Positions 55,386-64,000 of a stretch of DNA of 64,000 nucleotides are shown piece after piece (the first letter of the stretch is position 1; the number at the start of each line of letters is the position of its first letter). The translations under genes and the position numbers were made by a program. Origin of the DNA: Fluviirhizobium alvei (GTDB lineage Bacteria; Pseudomonadota; Alphaproteobacteria; Rhizobiales; Rhizobiaceae); contig NZ_JAUOZU010000007.1 of assembly GCF_030551875.1 (NCBI RefSeq), positions 1 through 64,000 on the forward strand. Reading direction: 5' to 3'. Under the pieces are notes generated by a model that searched no databases, was not told where the DNA came from, and was given only the letters and a program-made list of their open reading frames with translations.

Positions 55386-56132
55386 ATGCTGCGCATCCGC
55401 CACCTCGTCGCGATACTGGCTCTGACCGTGCTGGGTGCCTGCAACAGCACCGACGCGCTGACGCCGCAGGCCGAAATCCCCGGCCAGGACACCAAGGCCG
55501 AAAAGCAGGTGACGGAGAACCAGCCCGTCGCACCGGCACGGGAACCGGTTTCTCTTGCTGAAGACAATGCGACGCTTGGCGAGGATCCGCCCACCAACAG
55601 TCTGCCGCCGCAAAACACGTTCGAGGCGCAGGCGCAGGCGCTCGAACGGGGCGAGCCGAACCCGTCTGCAACGCCGCCCGAAGACAATGGCGGTCTGGGC
55701 GCCAATCTCTACAAGACCACCGAAACGAAACCGTCGAGCAGCATCTATTCCACCAATCGCATCGCCGCTCAGGGAACGATCCGCTTCCTGCCGATCATCG
55801 GTGCACCGGTTCAGGCGGTCACGCCGCTGTCGCGCGAGCTCGGCAATGCCGCCCGATCGAACGGGTTGACGATCAAGAGTTCGGGCGATCACAGCGCCCA
55901 GCATGTGCTGAAAGGCTATCTCTCCGCTTTCGTCGATGGCAAGAATGTGACCGTGACCTATGTCTGGGATGTGCTGGACGATGCCGGCAACCGGCTTCAC
56001 CGCATCCAGGGACAGGAAAGCGTGCCGGCTTCCGGGGACGATCCCTGGTCGGCCATTCCCGCCGAACTGATGCAGGGCATCGGCGTCACAACGATCGCCG
56101 AATATATGAAATGGAAGAGTTCGGCCGGCTGA
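55386..56132 (+). CDS. Putative lipoprotein of unknown function
   Basis: 248-residue exported protein with a lipobox (LTVLGAC, lipidated Cys19 after a hydrophobic signal). Residues ~25-120 are acidic and rich in P, E and Q, probably disordered; the C-terminal ~130 residues look folded (IRFLPIIGAPVQAVTPLSREL, VLKGYLSAFVDGKNVTVTYVWDVLD). GAGGG is well placed before the ATG. Its neighbour lgt, three genes upstream, makes the lipid modification, but that is probably coincidence. No named domain is recognised. Confidence 0.78.
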   Translation: MLRIRHLVAILALTVLGACNSTDALTPQAEIPGQDTKAEKQVTENQPVAPAREPVSLAEDNATLGEDPPTNSLPPQNTFEAQAQALERGEPNPSATPPEDNGGLGANLYKTTETKPSSSIYSTNRIAAQGTIRFLPIIGAPVQAVTPLSRELGNAARSNGLTIKSSGDHSAQHVLKGYLSAFVDGKNVTVTYVWDVLDDAGNRLHRIQGQESVPASGDDPWSAIPAELMQGIGVTTIAEYMKWKSSAG

Positions 56133-56232
56133 CGGTCAACATCGCCCGATTTTTGCGCCAATGCGGTCCAATTCTTGACAAGCTGCTTCGTTAACGCTCG
56201 TTAAATTTTGGTAATTTCGGAGGCGATCAGTC

Positions 56233-58329
56233 GTGATCCAGGCGAGCATCAGGCGTAACCCCGAAGGCGAGAACGCCACAATCGAGATATCCGGCGACAT
56301 TCCGGAAGGCGCTGTCTTTCAGTTGCGTGACAAGGAAAGCGGCAAATATCTCAGCCGTCGCGGCTGGAATAAGAACGCGACCGCCCTGCCAGCAATCATC
56401 GAGCGAACCGAAGATCGCGTGACGCTTACGATCGCAGCCGATCTGGTCGCCCGAATTGCCAGCGACACGGCTCTCGTTCTGTCCGAAACCAACAGCGCAC
56501 AGGAATTCGAATTCACCTGGCCGGCCCGCCCCGAAGGCGAAGCAACTCAGAACGAATCTGAAGAGGCTAACGCGGACGACGAAGCCGCCTCAGAGACCGG
56601 CCAGCCGGAGACCGAACCCTCCAAAGCCGATGCGAGCCACGCGGCAGCCGATGACACGGCGGATCAAACACCCGCCGCAAGCGATGAAACCGCCGCCAAG
56701 ACGGAGGCGGACAGATCCAGCGCATCGGCTGGTGACAAGAAATCCGACAGCGCGATCGATGCGGCCGTGGATTCGCTCGAACCCTCAATTTTTGGCGATC
56801 TTCTCGAGAGTTCCGACAAGGCAGAGGCCAAATCCGATGCGCCGGATCCTGCAGCTCTGGATGCTTTTCCGGAACAGCCAGCCTCCACAAAGCGGTTCTC
56901 CTGGCCAGCCCTCGCTATCGCGGCATCGTTGTTCTTCGTGATCGGCGCCGGCATCGCCTATTTTGGCCTTGCCGGGCGAATCGAACAGGCCGTGCAGACC
57001 GCATCACGGGCCTGGCAGCAGGAACGCCAGTCGCTGATCAGCAAGCTCGACGAAAAGGAAAAGCAGGCCGCCGGCCTCATCGAGCCGAAAGCGACGTCGG
57101 ATACGACCTCTGATGAAAGTGGGGCCCTTGCGACCGTCACCGCAGAACGCGATGCAGCGTTGAAGCAGGTAGAAGATCTGAAGGCGCAGGCAGCGACGCT
57201 TGAAGCCTCCCTGTTGGAACAGAAGGCTGCGATGGAGAAGATGGCGTCCGGCGAAAGCAGTGACGCCGCTCAGACAATCGCCGCACTCGAAAAACAGATC
57301 CGGCAGAGTGAGGAAGCGTTGGGCACGCGCCAGTCAGAGCTTGAGAAGGCGAAGGCCGATCTTGCCAGCGCCCAATCCGAACTCGCCGCGCTCCGCAAGA
57401 GCAATGACGAAGCGGCAGCGGCAGAGGATGCTGAACAAGCTGAAGCCATCAAGGCTGCCAACAGCGAGCGCGATACGGCCAATGCCAAGCTCGCCGAGAC
57501 CGAACAGCAGCTCAGAGACCAGACTGCCAAGCTTTCCGTCGCCCAGGCGCAGATCCAGACGCTCGAAACGCTTGCCGCGAAATCGACCGGCGCCGATCTC
57601 GAAAAGACTGCTCTCGCCGAAAAGCTCGAACAGCTCAACCAGACCATCGAAGCCAACAAAACCGAGCTCGAACAACGCCAGAAGGCGCTTGCCGAAGCGC
57701 AGGACATGCTGGCGGAAGCCCGCGAACAGGTCGATACCGCCACCCGTCGCTATCAGGAACTCGCCGACAGCCGTGCCGAAGCCGCCTCCGCTCCGGCCGC
57801 CAATAATGGGGCGTCGGACGAAAAGCTCAACCAACTGCAGAAGGAACGGGATCTCTACGCCAAGGAGCTGGAAGCGGTGACGGCCAAGCTGGCCTCCGTG
57901 ATCAGCGAAAAGAAGATCGCCGAACAGAAACTCGCCTCGGCGGCGCCAGGCAACGCCTCTTCACAGAGCGACGGAATCCAGTCGAAACGTCCGCTTTGGG
58001 GCGCGACTGCCATTGATGCCAACGGCACCATCTACGCCGTCCAGAACCAGATCTCGGAAAAAGTGGCGCGTGAAAATGCGGTTGCGATCTGCGAGGGCAA
58101 ATCCAACTCCTCCTGCGAGCCGCTGTCCACATTCGCCGATGCATGCTTCAGTCTGGCGCGCTTCAAGGGCGAAGGACCGGCCAATGACAATTTCGGCTAT
58201 GTGGTGCACAAGAATGCCAAGACATCGGCTGCCGGTGCGCTGGCAAAATGCCGAGGACAGGGGCTCGAATGCGACCTTCGTTTCACCACCTGCTCGCCCG
58301 ACACGCTTGGCGATGTTGCGGCGCAATGA
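56233..58329 (+). CDS. Large single-span coiled-coil protein with C-terminal DUF4189 domain
   Basis: 698-residue envelope protein. Residues 1-~100 form a small folded cytoplasmic region (FQLRDKESGKYLSRRGW); ~100-215 are acidic low complexity; one helix at ~222-245 (SWPALAIAASLFFVIGAGIA) crosses the membrane; ~250-570 are a continuous heptad-rich coiled coil (EKQIRQSEEAL, KLAETEQQLRDQTAKL); ~588-690 match DUF4189 (LWGATAIDANGTIYAV) with six cysteines that may form disulfides. With the N-terminus inside, the rod and tip face the periplasm. GTG start with GGAGG ten bases upstream; TTGACA at 56175 may belong to its promoter. Function unknown. Confidence 0.8.
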   Translation: MIQASIRRNPEGENATIEISGDIPEGAVFQLRDKESGKYLSRRGWNKNATALPAIIERTEDRVTLTIAADLVARIASDTALVLSETNSAQEFEFTWPARPEGEATQNESEEANADDEAASETGQPETEPSKADASHAAADDTADQTPAASDETAAKTEADRSSASAGDKKSDSAIDAAVDSLEPSIFGDLLESSDKAEAKSDAPDPAALDAFPEQPASTKRFSWPALAIAASLFFVIGAGIAYFGLAGRIEQAVQTASRAWQQERQSLISKLDEKEKQAAGLIEPKATSDTTSDESGALATVTAERDAALKQVEDLKAQAATLEASLLEQKAAMEKMASGESSDAAQTIAALEKQIRQSEEALGTRQSELEKAKADLASAQSELAALRKSNDEAAAAEDAEQAEAIKAANSERDTANAKLAETEQQLRDQTAKLSVAQAQIQTLETLAAKSTGADLEKTALAEKLEQLNQTIEANKTELEQRQKALAEAQDMLAEAREQVDTATRRYQELADSRAEAASAPAANNGASDEKLNQLQKERDLYAKELEAVTAKLASVISEKKIAEQKLASAAPGNASSQSDGIQSKRPLWGATAIDANGTIYAVQNQISEKVARENAVAICEGKSNSSCEPLSTFADACFSLARFKGEGPANDNFGYVVHKNAKTSAAGALAKCRGQGLECDLRFTTCSPDTLGDVAAQ

Positions 58330-58462
58330 AATCGACTGTTGCCGATTGGTCGTAAAGTCGAAAGAGCATGAGGGAAACTTAAGGAAAATCCGCAACGCCC
58401 CTTGCATTCACGGGAAAGCCCGGTATTAAGCCGCCATCCGGCACAAAAACAGGCGGGCCAAA

Positions 58463-59398
58463 ATGAAGGTTTTCGCGGGCAACTCCAATCGGCAGCTGGC
58501 CGAGGCGATCTGTTCCTACTTGAACGTCCCTCTTGGCAAGGCAAGCGTGCGGCGCTTTGCGGATCAGGAAATCTTCGTTGAAATTCAGGAAAATGTGCGC
58601 GGCGAGGATGTGTTCGTCATCCAGTCGACCTCCTATCCTGCCAACGACAACCTGATGGAACTGCTGATCATGATCGACGCTTTCCGTCGATCCTCGGCAC
58701 GCCGCATCACAGCCGTGCTGCCCTATTTCGGTTATGCCCGCCAGGACCGCAAGCCCGGCCCGCGCACCCCGATTTCGGCCAAGCTGGTTGCCAACCTGAT
58801 CACGGAAGCCGGCGCCGACCGCGTTCTGACGCTCGATCTTCATGCCGGCCAGATCCAGGGTTTCTTCGATATTCCGACCGACAATCTCTATGCGGTTCCG
58901 ATCCTGGCCCGCGACGTCAAGGCCCATTACAACCTTGACAATGTCATGGTCTGTTCGCCGGATGTCGGCGGTGTGGTCCGTGCCCGTTCGCTTGCCAAGC
59001 GGCTTAATGACCGCAATCTTGCAATCGTCGACAAGCGCCGCGAACGCGCCGGTGAATCGGAAGTCATGAACATCATCGGTGAAGTGGAAGGCAAGGATTG
59101 CCTGCTGATCGACGATATCGTCGATTCCGGCGGCACCCTCTGCAACGCCGCCGATGCCCTGCTCGCCAATGGTGCAAGCAGCGTCACGGCCTACATCACG
59201 CATGGTGTTCTGTCGGGCGGTGCCGTCAACCGCGTCGCCGCTTCCAAGCTCAAGGAACTGGTGATCACGGACTCGATCCAGCCGACCACCGCGGTTCTCT
59301 CGGCCAACAATATCCGCGTGATCTCGACGGCATCCCTGATAGGCGAAGCCATCAACCGCACCAGCCTCGAAGAATCGGTTTCGAGCCTGTTCGATTGA
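58463..59398 (+). CDS. prs: Ribose-phosphate pyrophosphokinase
   Basis: Makes PRPP from ribose 5-phosphate and ATP for purine, pyrimidine, His, Trp and NAD synthesis. 311 residues, normal. Start [17 protein letters not shown]; metal/substrate motifs [26 protein letters not shown] and the PRPP-binding loop [17 protein letters not shown] near residue 215. Single gene, converging on the GGDEF-EAL gene with ten bases between stops. Confidence 0.97.
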   Translation: MKVFAGNSNRQLAEAICSYLNVPLGKASVRRFADQEIFVEIQENVRGEDVFVIQSTSYPANDNLMELLIMIDAFRRSSARRITAVLPYFGYARQDRKPGPRTPISAKLVANLITEAGADRVLTLDLHAGQIQGFFDIPTDNLYAVPILARDVKAHYNLDNVMVCSPDVGGVVRARSLAKRLNDRNLAIVDKRRERAGESEVMNIIGEVEGKDCLLIDDIVDSGGTLCNAADALLANGASSVTAYITHGVLSGGAVNRVAASKLKELVITDSIQPTTAVLSANNIRVISTASLIGEAINRTSLEESVSSLFD

Positions 59399-59408
59399 TT
59401 TCGAACGC

Positions 59409-61379
59409 TCAGCCGATCGCCTTCAGGGCAGGCTTTGCCTGCTCTGATGACTGGACGCGTTCAAGCGCGGCCGTCGGCTCCAGCGGCCTGCCGAAATAAT
59501 ATCCCTGCATGAGTTCGCAGCCGAGCGAACTGAGGATATTGGCCTGTTCAGCCGTTTCGATCCCCTCGACAATACAGGTGCAATCGAGGTTGCGGGCAAG
59601 GTCCATGATCGTACGGACAATGTTGCGCGCCACGCCGTTGCTGTCGATCTCGCGGACGAAACTCTGGTCAATCTTGATTTTCGAGATCGGCAAACGGTGA
59701 ACCTGGCCGAGGCTGGACTGTCCGACGCCAAAATCGTCAAGCGCTATCCCAATGCCGAGCTCTCGGATCCGTTCGAGATTGCGAAACGCCTCGTTGAGAT
59801 TTTCCAGCATGGCCGTCTCGGTCAGTTCGAGAATGAGGCGATGCGGATCGAACCGGCTCTCCTCCAGAATGGTCAGAAGCCGTGTCAGGGTCTGCGTCGA
59901 GGAAATATCCTTGGCCGAAAGATTGAAGCTGAGCAACAGATGCGATGGCCAGCGTTCCGCTTCAACCAGCGCCTTGCGGAACATGACCTCGCTGAGCCCG
60001 CCCATCAGGCCGCACCGTTCGGCAACCGCGATGAAGATATCGGGGCGGACAGAACCCAGCGCCGGCGTCGTCCAACGCGCCAGGGCCTCGAAACCGTAGA
60101 TGCCGTTGGCCCGGACGGACCAGAGCGGCTGGAAGACAACGGACATTTCCTTGTCGAGATCCGCCGCCCGCAACTCCTGTTCGACAAGGCTGCGATAGGC
60201 GATTTCGGTAGCAAGGGCGCGCGTGAAGAGAACGCACGTTCCCCGTCCCGCCTGCTTGGCATGATAGAGCGCATGTGCGGCACGCTCGAACAGCTCCTGC
60301 GCTGCCTGGCCACCATCCGGAAAAACGGCAAAGCCGGCAGACGCACCAACGCGGGCCGCCACGCCTGGCAGATGAATGGGCTGGCTCAATTGCTGAATGA
60401 CTTCAGCCACATTCTCCTGCAGGGTCGCATCTGCCGGGGCATTGGTAACGATGAAACCGAACTCATCACCGCCAAGACGCGCAATATGCACTGCATTGCC
60501 ACAATGGTTTTCCAGTCGCCGCGCAACCTCGATCAGAACCTTGTCGCCTGCCGCATGGCCATAGGCATCGTTGACCGGCTTGAAGCCATCAAGATCGAAG
60601 ATACCGACAGCGAGCCGGCCACCGCTGGTTTGCGCCTTTTCGAGCTCGATATCGAGCTGGGCAAGAAACCAGCGACGATTGGCAAGGCCCGTGAGACTGT
60701 CCGAATTGGCCAGCTTCTGGTTTTCGGCCAGCAATCTCTGCATATCCTGCTGTTTCTGCAGAACCTTTCTACGGGAATCGATCAGCTGGGAAAAATCGCG
60801 AAAGTTGGCATTGAGGACATATATGACGGTGGCGATCACCAGCAGTAGATTGATCGCAATCGCCTGGAAGACCACGACACCCGTCATCAGGAAGAAAAGC
60901 GCAAACGGCGTCAACACCACGATACCGAGAATGAATGCCGCCGCACGCAAATGCATGAGGCAAAACATGCATCCGATGATCGTGACGCCGATATAGAAGG
61001 CAATGTGGCTGTCATGCAACTGATCGCCATAGCCATAAAGACTGAGGGCCCAGCCGCAGAAGGCGAATCCCAGAGCGATCGAAAGCAACGTTGTGGAGCG
61101 AAGCCCGGCGGCGGCTTCTTCTGGCGAAATCACCACGTTTCGTTGGCGAAGCCAATGGACCACACGAACGAAACAGATGACGTAGAAGGCCATCGGAACC
61201 CCGACCGCAAGCCAAAGCGGCGCAGCCACGATGTGCGTCAGGGAGAGCGCGAGCGTGTTCGCTACAAGCATCACATAGAGCAACGGCACCTGCTTGCGAA
61301 ACGCAGAATATTGCGCAACCACCAGCTCCGGTTGGTCACTGGGTATTGAAAAGACGTTTTTCAATGCGGCAAGCATCAA
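59409..61379 (-). CDS. Bifunctional GGDEF-EAL protein (diguanylate cyclase/phosphodiesterase)
   Basis: 656-residue membrane protein for c-di-GMP turnover. About six helices at ~30-200 form an uncharacterised sensor, followed by GGDEF (~225-385) with an intact RLGGDEF active site and EAL (~400-645) with FEALARW, ELTETAML, LDDFGVGQSSL, IKIDQSF, VEGIETAEQ and QGYYFGRPL, so both activities are possible. A CtrA box lies 40 bases before the start, suggesting cell-cycle control. It converges on prs. Confidence 0.93.
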   Translation of the reverse strand: MMLAALKNVFSIPSDQPELVVAQYSAFRKQVPLLYVMLVANTLALSLTHIVAAPLWLAVGVPMAFYVICFVRVVHWLRQRNVVISPEEAAAGLRSTTLLSIALGFAFCGWALSLYGYGDQLHDSHIAFYIGVTIIGCMFCLMHLRAAAFILGIVVLTPFALFFLMTGVVVFQAIAINLLLVIATVIYVLNANFRDFSQLIDSRRKVLQKQQDMQRLLAENQKLANSDSLTGLANRRWFLAQLDIELEKAQTSGGRLAVGIFDLDGFKPVNDAYGHAAGDKVLIEVARRLENHCGNAVHIARLGGDEFGFIVTNAPADATLQENVAEVIQQLSQPIHLPGVAARVGASAGFAVFPDGGQAAQELFERAAHALYHAKQAGRGTCVLFTRALATEIAYRSLVEQELRAADLDKEMSVVFQPLWSVRANGIYGFEALARWTTPALGSVRPDIFIAVAERCGLMGGLSEVMFRKALVEAERWPSHLLLSFNLSAKDISSTQTLTRLLTILEESRFDPHRLILELTETAMLENLNEAFRNLERIRELGIGIALDDFGVGQSSLGQVHRLPISKIKIDQSFVREIDSNGVARNIVRTIMDLARNLDCTCIVEGIETAEQANILSSLGCELMQGYYFGRPLEPTAALERVQSSEQAKPALKAIG

Positions 61380-61418
61380 GGATCCCCAACGTTAGAGATC
61401 CGTGATATCAGGATTACA

Positions 61419-61433
61419 TTAAACGAGGCTTAA
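61419..61433 (-). promoter_or_regulatory. CtrA-type box upstream of the GGDEF-EAL gene
   Basis: TTAA (61419-61422), ACGAGGC, TTAA (61430-61433): the full TTAA-N7-TTAA consensus, symmetric between strands, 40 bases before the GGDEF-EAL start, an expected distance for direct activation or repression. Confidence 0.55.
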
Positions 61434-61535
61434 ACAAGACCAATAGATCTCACCGGCGGTCGCAACTCAGGATACTTGAACCCAACAGCACTGAGCCCGA
61501 TGAATTCAGGCAAATTCGCTTCTTCCGCGATCGGT

Positions 61536-62495
61536 TCAGGCCAGACCGAGCTTGTTGATCTTTCGATGCAGGGTTGCGCGACTGATCCCCAGCATCTGTG
61601 CGGTCAAAGAGACGTTGCCGTTGTTTCGCGACAGCGCGCGGCGAAGGGCAGCCCGTTCGGCCTCGAGCAGATCCTCGCCATCCTTGTTGAACCCGTCATG
61701 GAGAAGATCGGAGGCCGGCACCCCGGCTTCAATCATTCTGTCATCGAGCTTGAGCACGAGGCGCGCCGCACGTGTGGCGCCGAGAACCATATCGTCACGA
61801 TCGACCGCAAGCAGCGCCGAGCCGCCATGCGCAGCCGAGGGCACGAGCACGATCCGGGAATCGCTATAGGCCTGACGGAACAGGTTGATCTCGATGCGAG
61901 AAGCAGAGTCCCGGATCGCCTGCGCCAGAACCGGCAACATCATCTCGGTCACATCGCGGCGTGCGGTCGAAATGTCGATGACACCGGCTATCTGCCCCTG
62001 ATGATCGCGCACCGGCGCGGAGACGCAGGACAGTCCGATATTGCTCGACAGAAAATGTTGCTCACGAAACACCGTGACCATGCGGCCATCCGCAAGTGCG
62101 GTTCCGATGCCGTTGGTTCCAACGGAGGCTTCGCTCCAGAGCGCACCCATCCAAAGACCGAGATCGCGAAAATCCTTGTCTTCGGATGCCGTACCGCGAC
62201 GATCGATGACCACGCCATCGGAATCGGTGAAGACGAGACAGCAGCCGGCTTTACCGACCATGCCCAGAAGCCAGTCCAGTTCGCTCGAAGCGGCCTGGAT
62301 AAGATGGCCGGAACGGTCCATCGCTTCGTTGAACTCGCGTCCCGAAAGTTGCACCGGTTTGCGGTTTTCCTCCGGAGCCAGACCATGTCGCGTCAGGCAA
62401 CGGCGCCAGGATGCGGCGATCGGTGAACTGGCTGCGCCTGACTTGTCACGCGCCGATGAATAGACCTTCTCTGCATGCTGGTTCATTCCAAGCAT
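61536..62495 (-). CDS. AcoR-like GAF/Fis-type regulator lacking an AAA+ domain
   Basis: 319-residue regulator. Residues ~20-210 resemble the sensory half of AcoR-type activators: IAASWRRCLTRHGLAPE at the start, then a GAF domain (VFTDSDGVVIDRRG, GTNGIGTALADGRMVTVFREQHF). The last ~45 residues are a Fis-type helix-turn-helix (AALRRALSRNNGNVSLTAQMLGISRATLHRKI). The sigma-54 AAA+ domain that normally lies between them is absent, so it may act on ordinary promoters or antagonise sigma-54 activators. GGGAGG precedes the ATG. Confidence 0.85.
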   Translation of the reverse strand: MLGMNQHAEKVYSSARDKSGAASSPIAASWRRCLTRHGLAPEENRKPVQLSGREFNEAMDRSGHLIQAASSELDWLLGMVGKAGCCLVFTDSDGVVIDRRGTASEDKDFRDLGLWMGALWSEASVGTNGIGTALADGRMVTVFREQHFLSSNIGLSCVSAPVRDHQGQIAGVIDISTARRDVTEMMLPVLAQAIRDSASRIEINLFRQAYSDSRIVLVPSAAHGGSALLAVDRDDMVLGATRAARLVLKLDDRMIEAGVPASDLLHDGFNKDGEDLLEAERAALRRALSRNNGNVSLTAQMLGISRATLHRKINKLGLA

Positions 62496-62664
62496 CTGCT
62501 CCTCCCAAAGCGTCAGTCCTGGTGGCCATTACGCAAGAATAACATGCTTGCGCCCGGTGCATAGCGAAATATCACTATTTCATGAAGGACCATCGATCCG
62601 CAAGGATCAAGGGCCGCCCCGGGCGCCCATGCAGAATATGTCGCAATCCTGCGTCAGTTGCTTT

Positions 62665-64000
62665 CTAGAACTTCATCGGCTGGCCATTGACGGTCACATC
62701 GCCGGCAGCATCGATTTTCATGTTCCAGATCACGGTTCCATCCGGCTGCGCCGCGCCGAAGCCCTTGAACGCCAGCGCCATGAAGGCCGCCTGGCCGAAT
62801 TCGGGAACGGTTTGCCCGGTCTGCTGAAGGTAGGCGACCGTCTTGTCGAAATCACGCGCGGTGATGGTGATATCCGCCTCCGGCTTGTCGCTCTTGTTCG
62901 GATCGACCCGCATGGTGCCCGACAGCGCCATGTCATAGTTGGCCGATTTGACGGTCACGTCGCGGAAATCGACCTTGATCATGCCGTCGCCGAGAACGAT
63001 CTTACCCAGTTCGTCGGACTGTTCCTTCGTGAGCGGCTCGTTCTTGCTGAAATCGGCATTGGCGACCAGATAGTCGAACATGCCCTTGAGATCGAGCCCC
63101 TTGACGGCCACCCCGAAGCTTGCCGATTCAGGCACCGCCGGCTCGGTGCCCGGCGGCAGGATGCCGGCCGGCATCACGAGATCGCGCGCGCTCATGCCGA
63201 AACTGACTTCGCTGTCATTGCGAATGCCGTTGAAGGCGATGTTGTAGGTGAGTTCTCCCAGCGACGCGTCCATGCCCTGAGCATTGATCTTGACGTCGCT
63301 GAACCCGATGGTCTCCGCCAGGTTTTCGACAAAGGGCATGTTCGCCTTGATCAGCTCCTTGAGCTGACGGTCCTGATCGACGGTCAGTTGTTGCGGATTG
63401 GCGCGTGCGAGATCGGCAACGAAAATGATCAGATCACGCAGCGCGACCGTATTGACGCCATCGACCGATACCGTTCCATTCATGGCGCCAGCCGCCATCG
63501 TCACCTGACCGGTAGTCGGATCTTCGATGACTTCAGACAGTTTGCTGCCAGTAAATGTGCCATCGAAATCCACCAGCCCATCGGCACGTTTGACGGCACT
63601 GCTGTCCGAAACCATACGATCGATGGTGGCCAGAATCGATTTCGGGTTGGTTCCCTGGGTCTTGAACTGCAGTTTCTCGAATGTCTGCGTTGCCTTGGGG
63701 AAATTGTAGATGGTCGGATCGTAAAGACCATCGAACACCATCTTGTCGATCGTGTAGGTGAAATCGTTCTTCGTGCCTTCGGCCATGAAGCTGCCGCTGA
63801 CATTGAGATGGTCGTTGAGCTCAACCTTCCAGAGCCCATCATCCTGCGGTGTCAAATAATGAACAAACGGCTTCAGCCCGGAAATCGTGAAATCCGGGCT
63901 CTTGAACATGTCGACGAGCTTCTGGAGATCGACACTCATCTCATAGCGTTTGCTGCCGGGCGTCACTTTCAGGAAGCCGGTATCGATGACCGATTGCGGC
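62665..64000 (-). CDS. Partial gene (right edge): periplasmic-type protein of unknown function
   Basis: The last ~445 codons of a gene that continues beyond the window; the frame is open to base 64000, and an internal GTG at 63966 is probably not the start. The visible part alternates short beta-rich repeats (IVIKVDFRDVTVKSANYD-like segments; GLDLKGMFDYLV) and ends TVNGQPMKF. The pattern recalls DUF2125/DUF945-like envelope proteins, but I cannot name the family. No membrane helix lies in the visible part. 62496-62664 upstream of the neighbouring regulator shows nothing notable. Confidence 0.7.
   Translation of the reverse strand, partial: PQSVIDTGFLKVTPGSKRYEMSVDLQKLVDMFKSPDFTISGLKPFVHYLTPQDDGLWKVELNDHLNVSGSFMAEGTKNDFTYTIDKMVFDGLYDPTIYNFPKATQTFEKLQFKTQGTNPKSILATIDRMVSDSSAVKRADGLVDFDGTFTGSKLSEVIEDPTTGQVTMAAGAMNGTVSVDGVNTVALRDLIIFVADLARANPQQLTVDQDRQLKELIKANMPFVENLAETIGFSDVKINAQGMDASLGELTYNIAFNGIRNDSEVSFGMSARDLVMPAGILPPGTEPAVPESASFGVAVKGLDLKGMFDYLVANADFSKNEPLTKEQSDELGKIVLGDGMIKVDFRDVTVKSANYDMALSGTMRVDPNKSDKPEADITITARDFDKTVAYLQQTGQTVPEFGQAAFMALAFKGFGAAQPDGTVIWNMKIDAAGDVTVNGQPMKF

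Noticed and set aside
56191-56204. TTAA-N6-TTAA before the DUF4189 gene as a CtrA box
   Set aside because: Spacing is six, not the seven bases CtrA requires; kept only as part of the promoter region.

Overview
The window is chromosomal DNA from an alphaproteobacterium of the family Rhizobiaceae; the genus cannot be fixed from this stretch. The evidence is gene content and order: carA/carB with GatB/YqeY and dnaG, greA followed by an LPS-core glycosyltransferase cluster, trxB followed by a LysR regulator nearly identical to LsrB/VtlR and then an AbcR-type small RNA, BA14K and DUF4189 proteins, RIME-type palindromic repeats and CtrA boxes. Base composition is evenly GC-rich. I saw no rRNA, tRNA, CRISPR array, integrase or transposase gene.

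Layout. 1-8.8 kb (mostly minus strand): a GFA protein, a two-gene peptidoglycan hydrolase module (muramidase plus M15 peptidase), the threonine-to-glycine pathway kbl-tdh, and a probable amino-acid catabolic group (FAD oxidoreductase, DadA-like dehydrogenase, ABM monooxygenase, AraC regulator). 8.8-13.8 kb: dnaG, a cupin, a RIME-like repeat, a YqeY protein and carA. 13.8-21.9 kb: MATE and MFS efflux pumps (the latter with a TetR-type operator inside its promoter), a zinc metallopeptidase, a DUF2306/LytTR pair and a chemoreceptor. 22.1-30.1 kb: carB, a small secreted protein, a second GFA protein, and greA with three LPS glycosyltransferases. 30.2-34.8 kb: a TRAP transporter without a binding protein, then trxB, lsrB and the AbcR-like sRNA. 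34.8-44.8 kb: an SLC13 permease, an orphan acidic protein, aspartate aminotransferase, a degenerate EAL protein, a PQQ sugar dehydrogenase, an EamA exporter, a cold-shock protein, a BA14K protein and an MBL hydrolase. 44.8-50.8 kb: a MITE-like element abutting a tiny membrane-protein gene, a MarR/response regulator/histidine kinase operon, a phosphatase, and ybjN-proC-csaA. 50.8-64 kb: ubiK, lgt, a MidA-type methyltransferase, pgeF, a creatinase-like protein, a lipoprotein, a large coiled-coil DUF4189 protein, prs, a GGDEF-EAL protein with a CtrA box, an AcoR-like regulator, and a gene cut by the right edge.

Most genes are housekeeping or envelope functions in short operons with 4-base ATGA overlaps. 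The points I find most worth checking are: the AbcR-like RNA beside lsrB; the 267-base inverted-repeat element whose target duplication supplies a stop codon; the muramidase/peptidase pair whose ribosome-binding site lies in a perfect hairpin; the CtrA box in front of the GGDEF-EAL gene; the terminator in the greA leader; and the single-span coiled-coil protein with a cysteine-rich DUF4189 tip.
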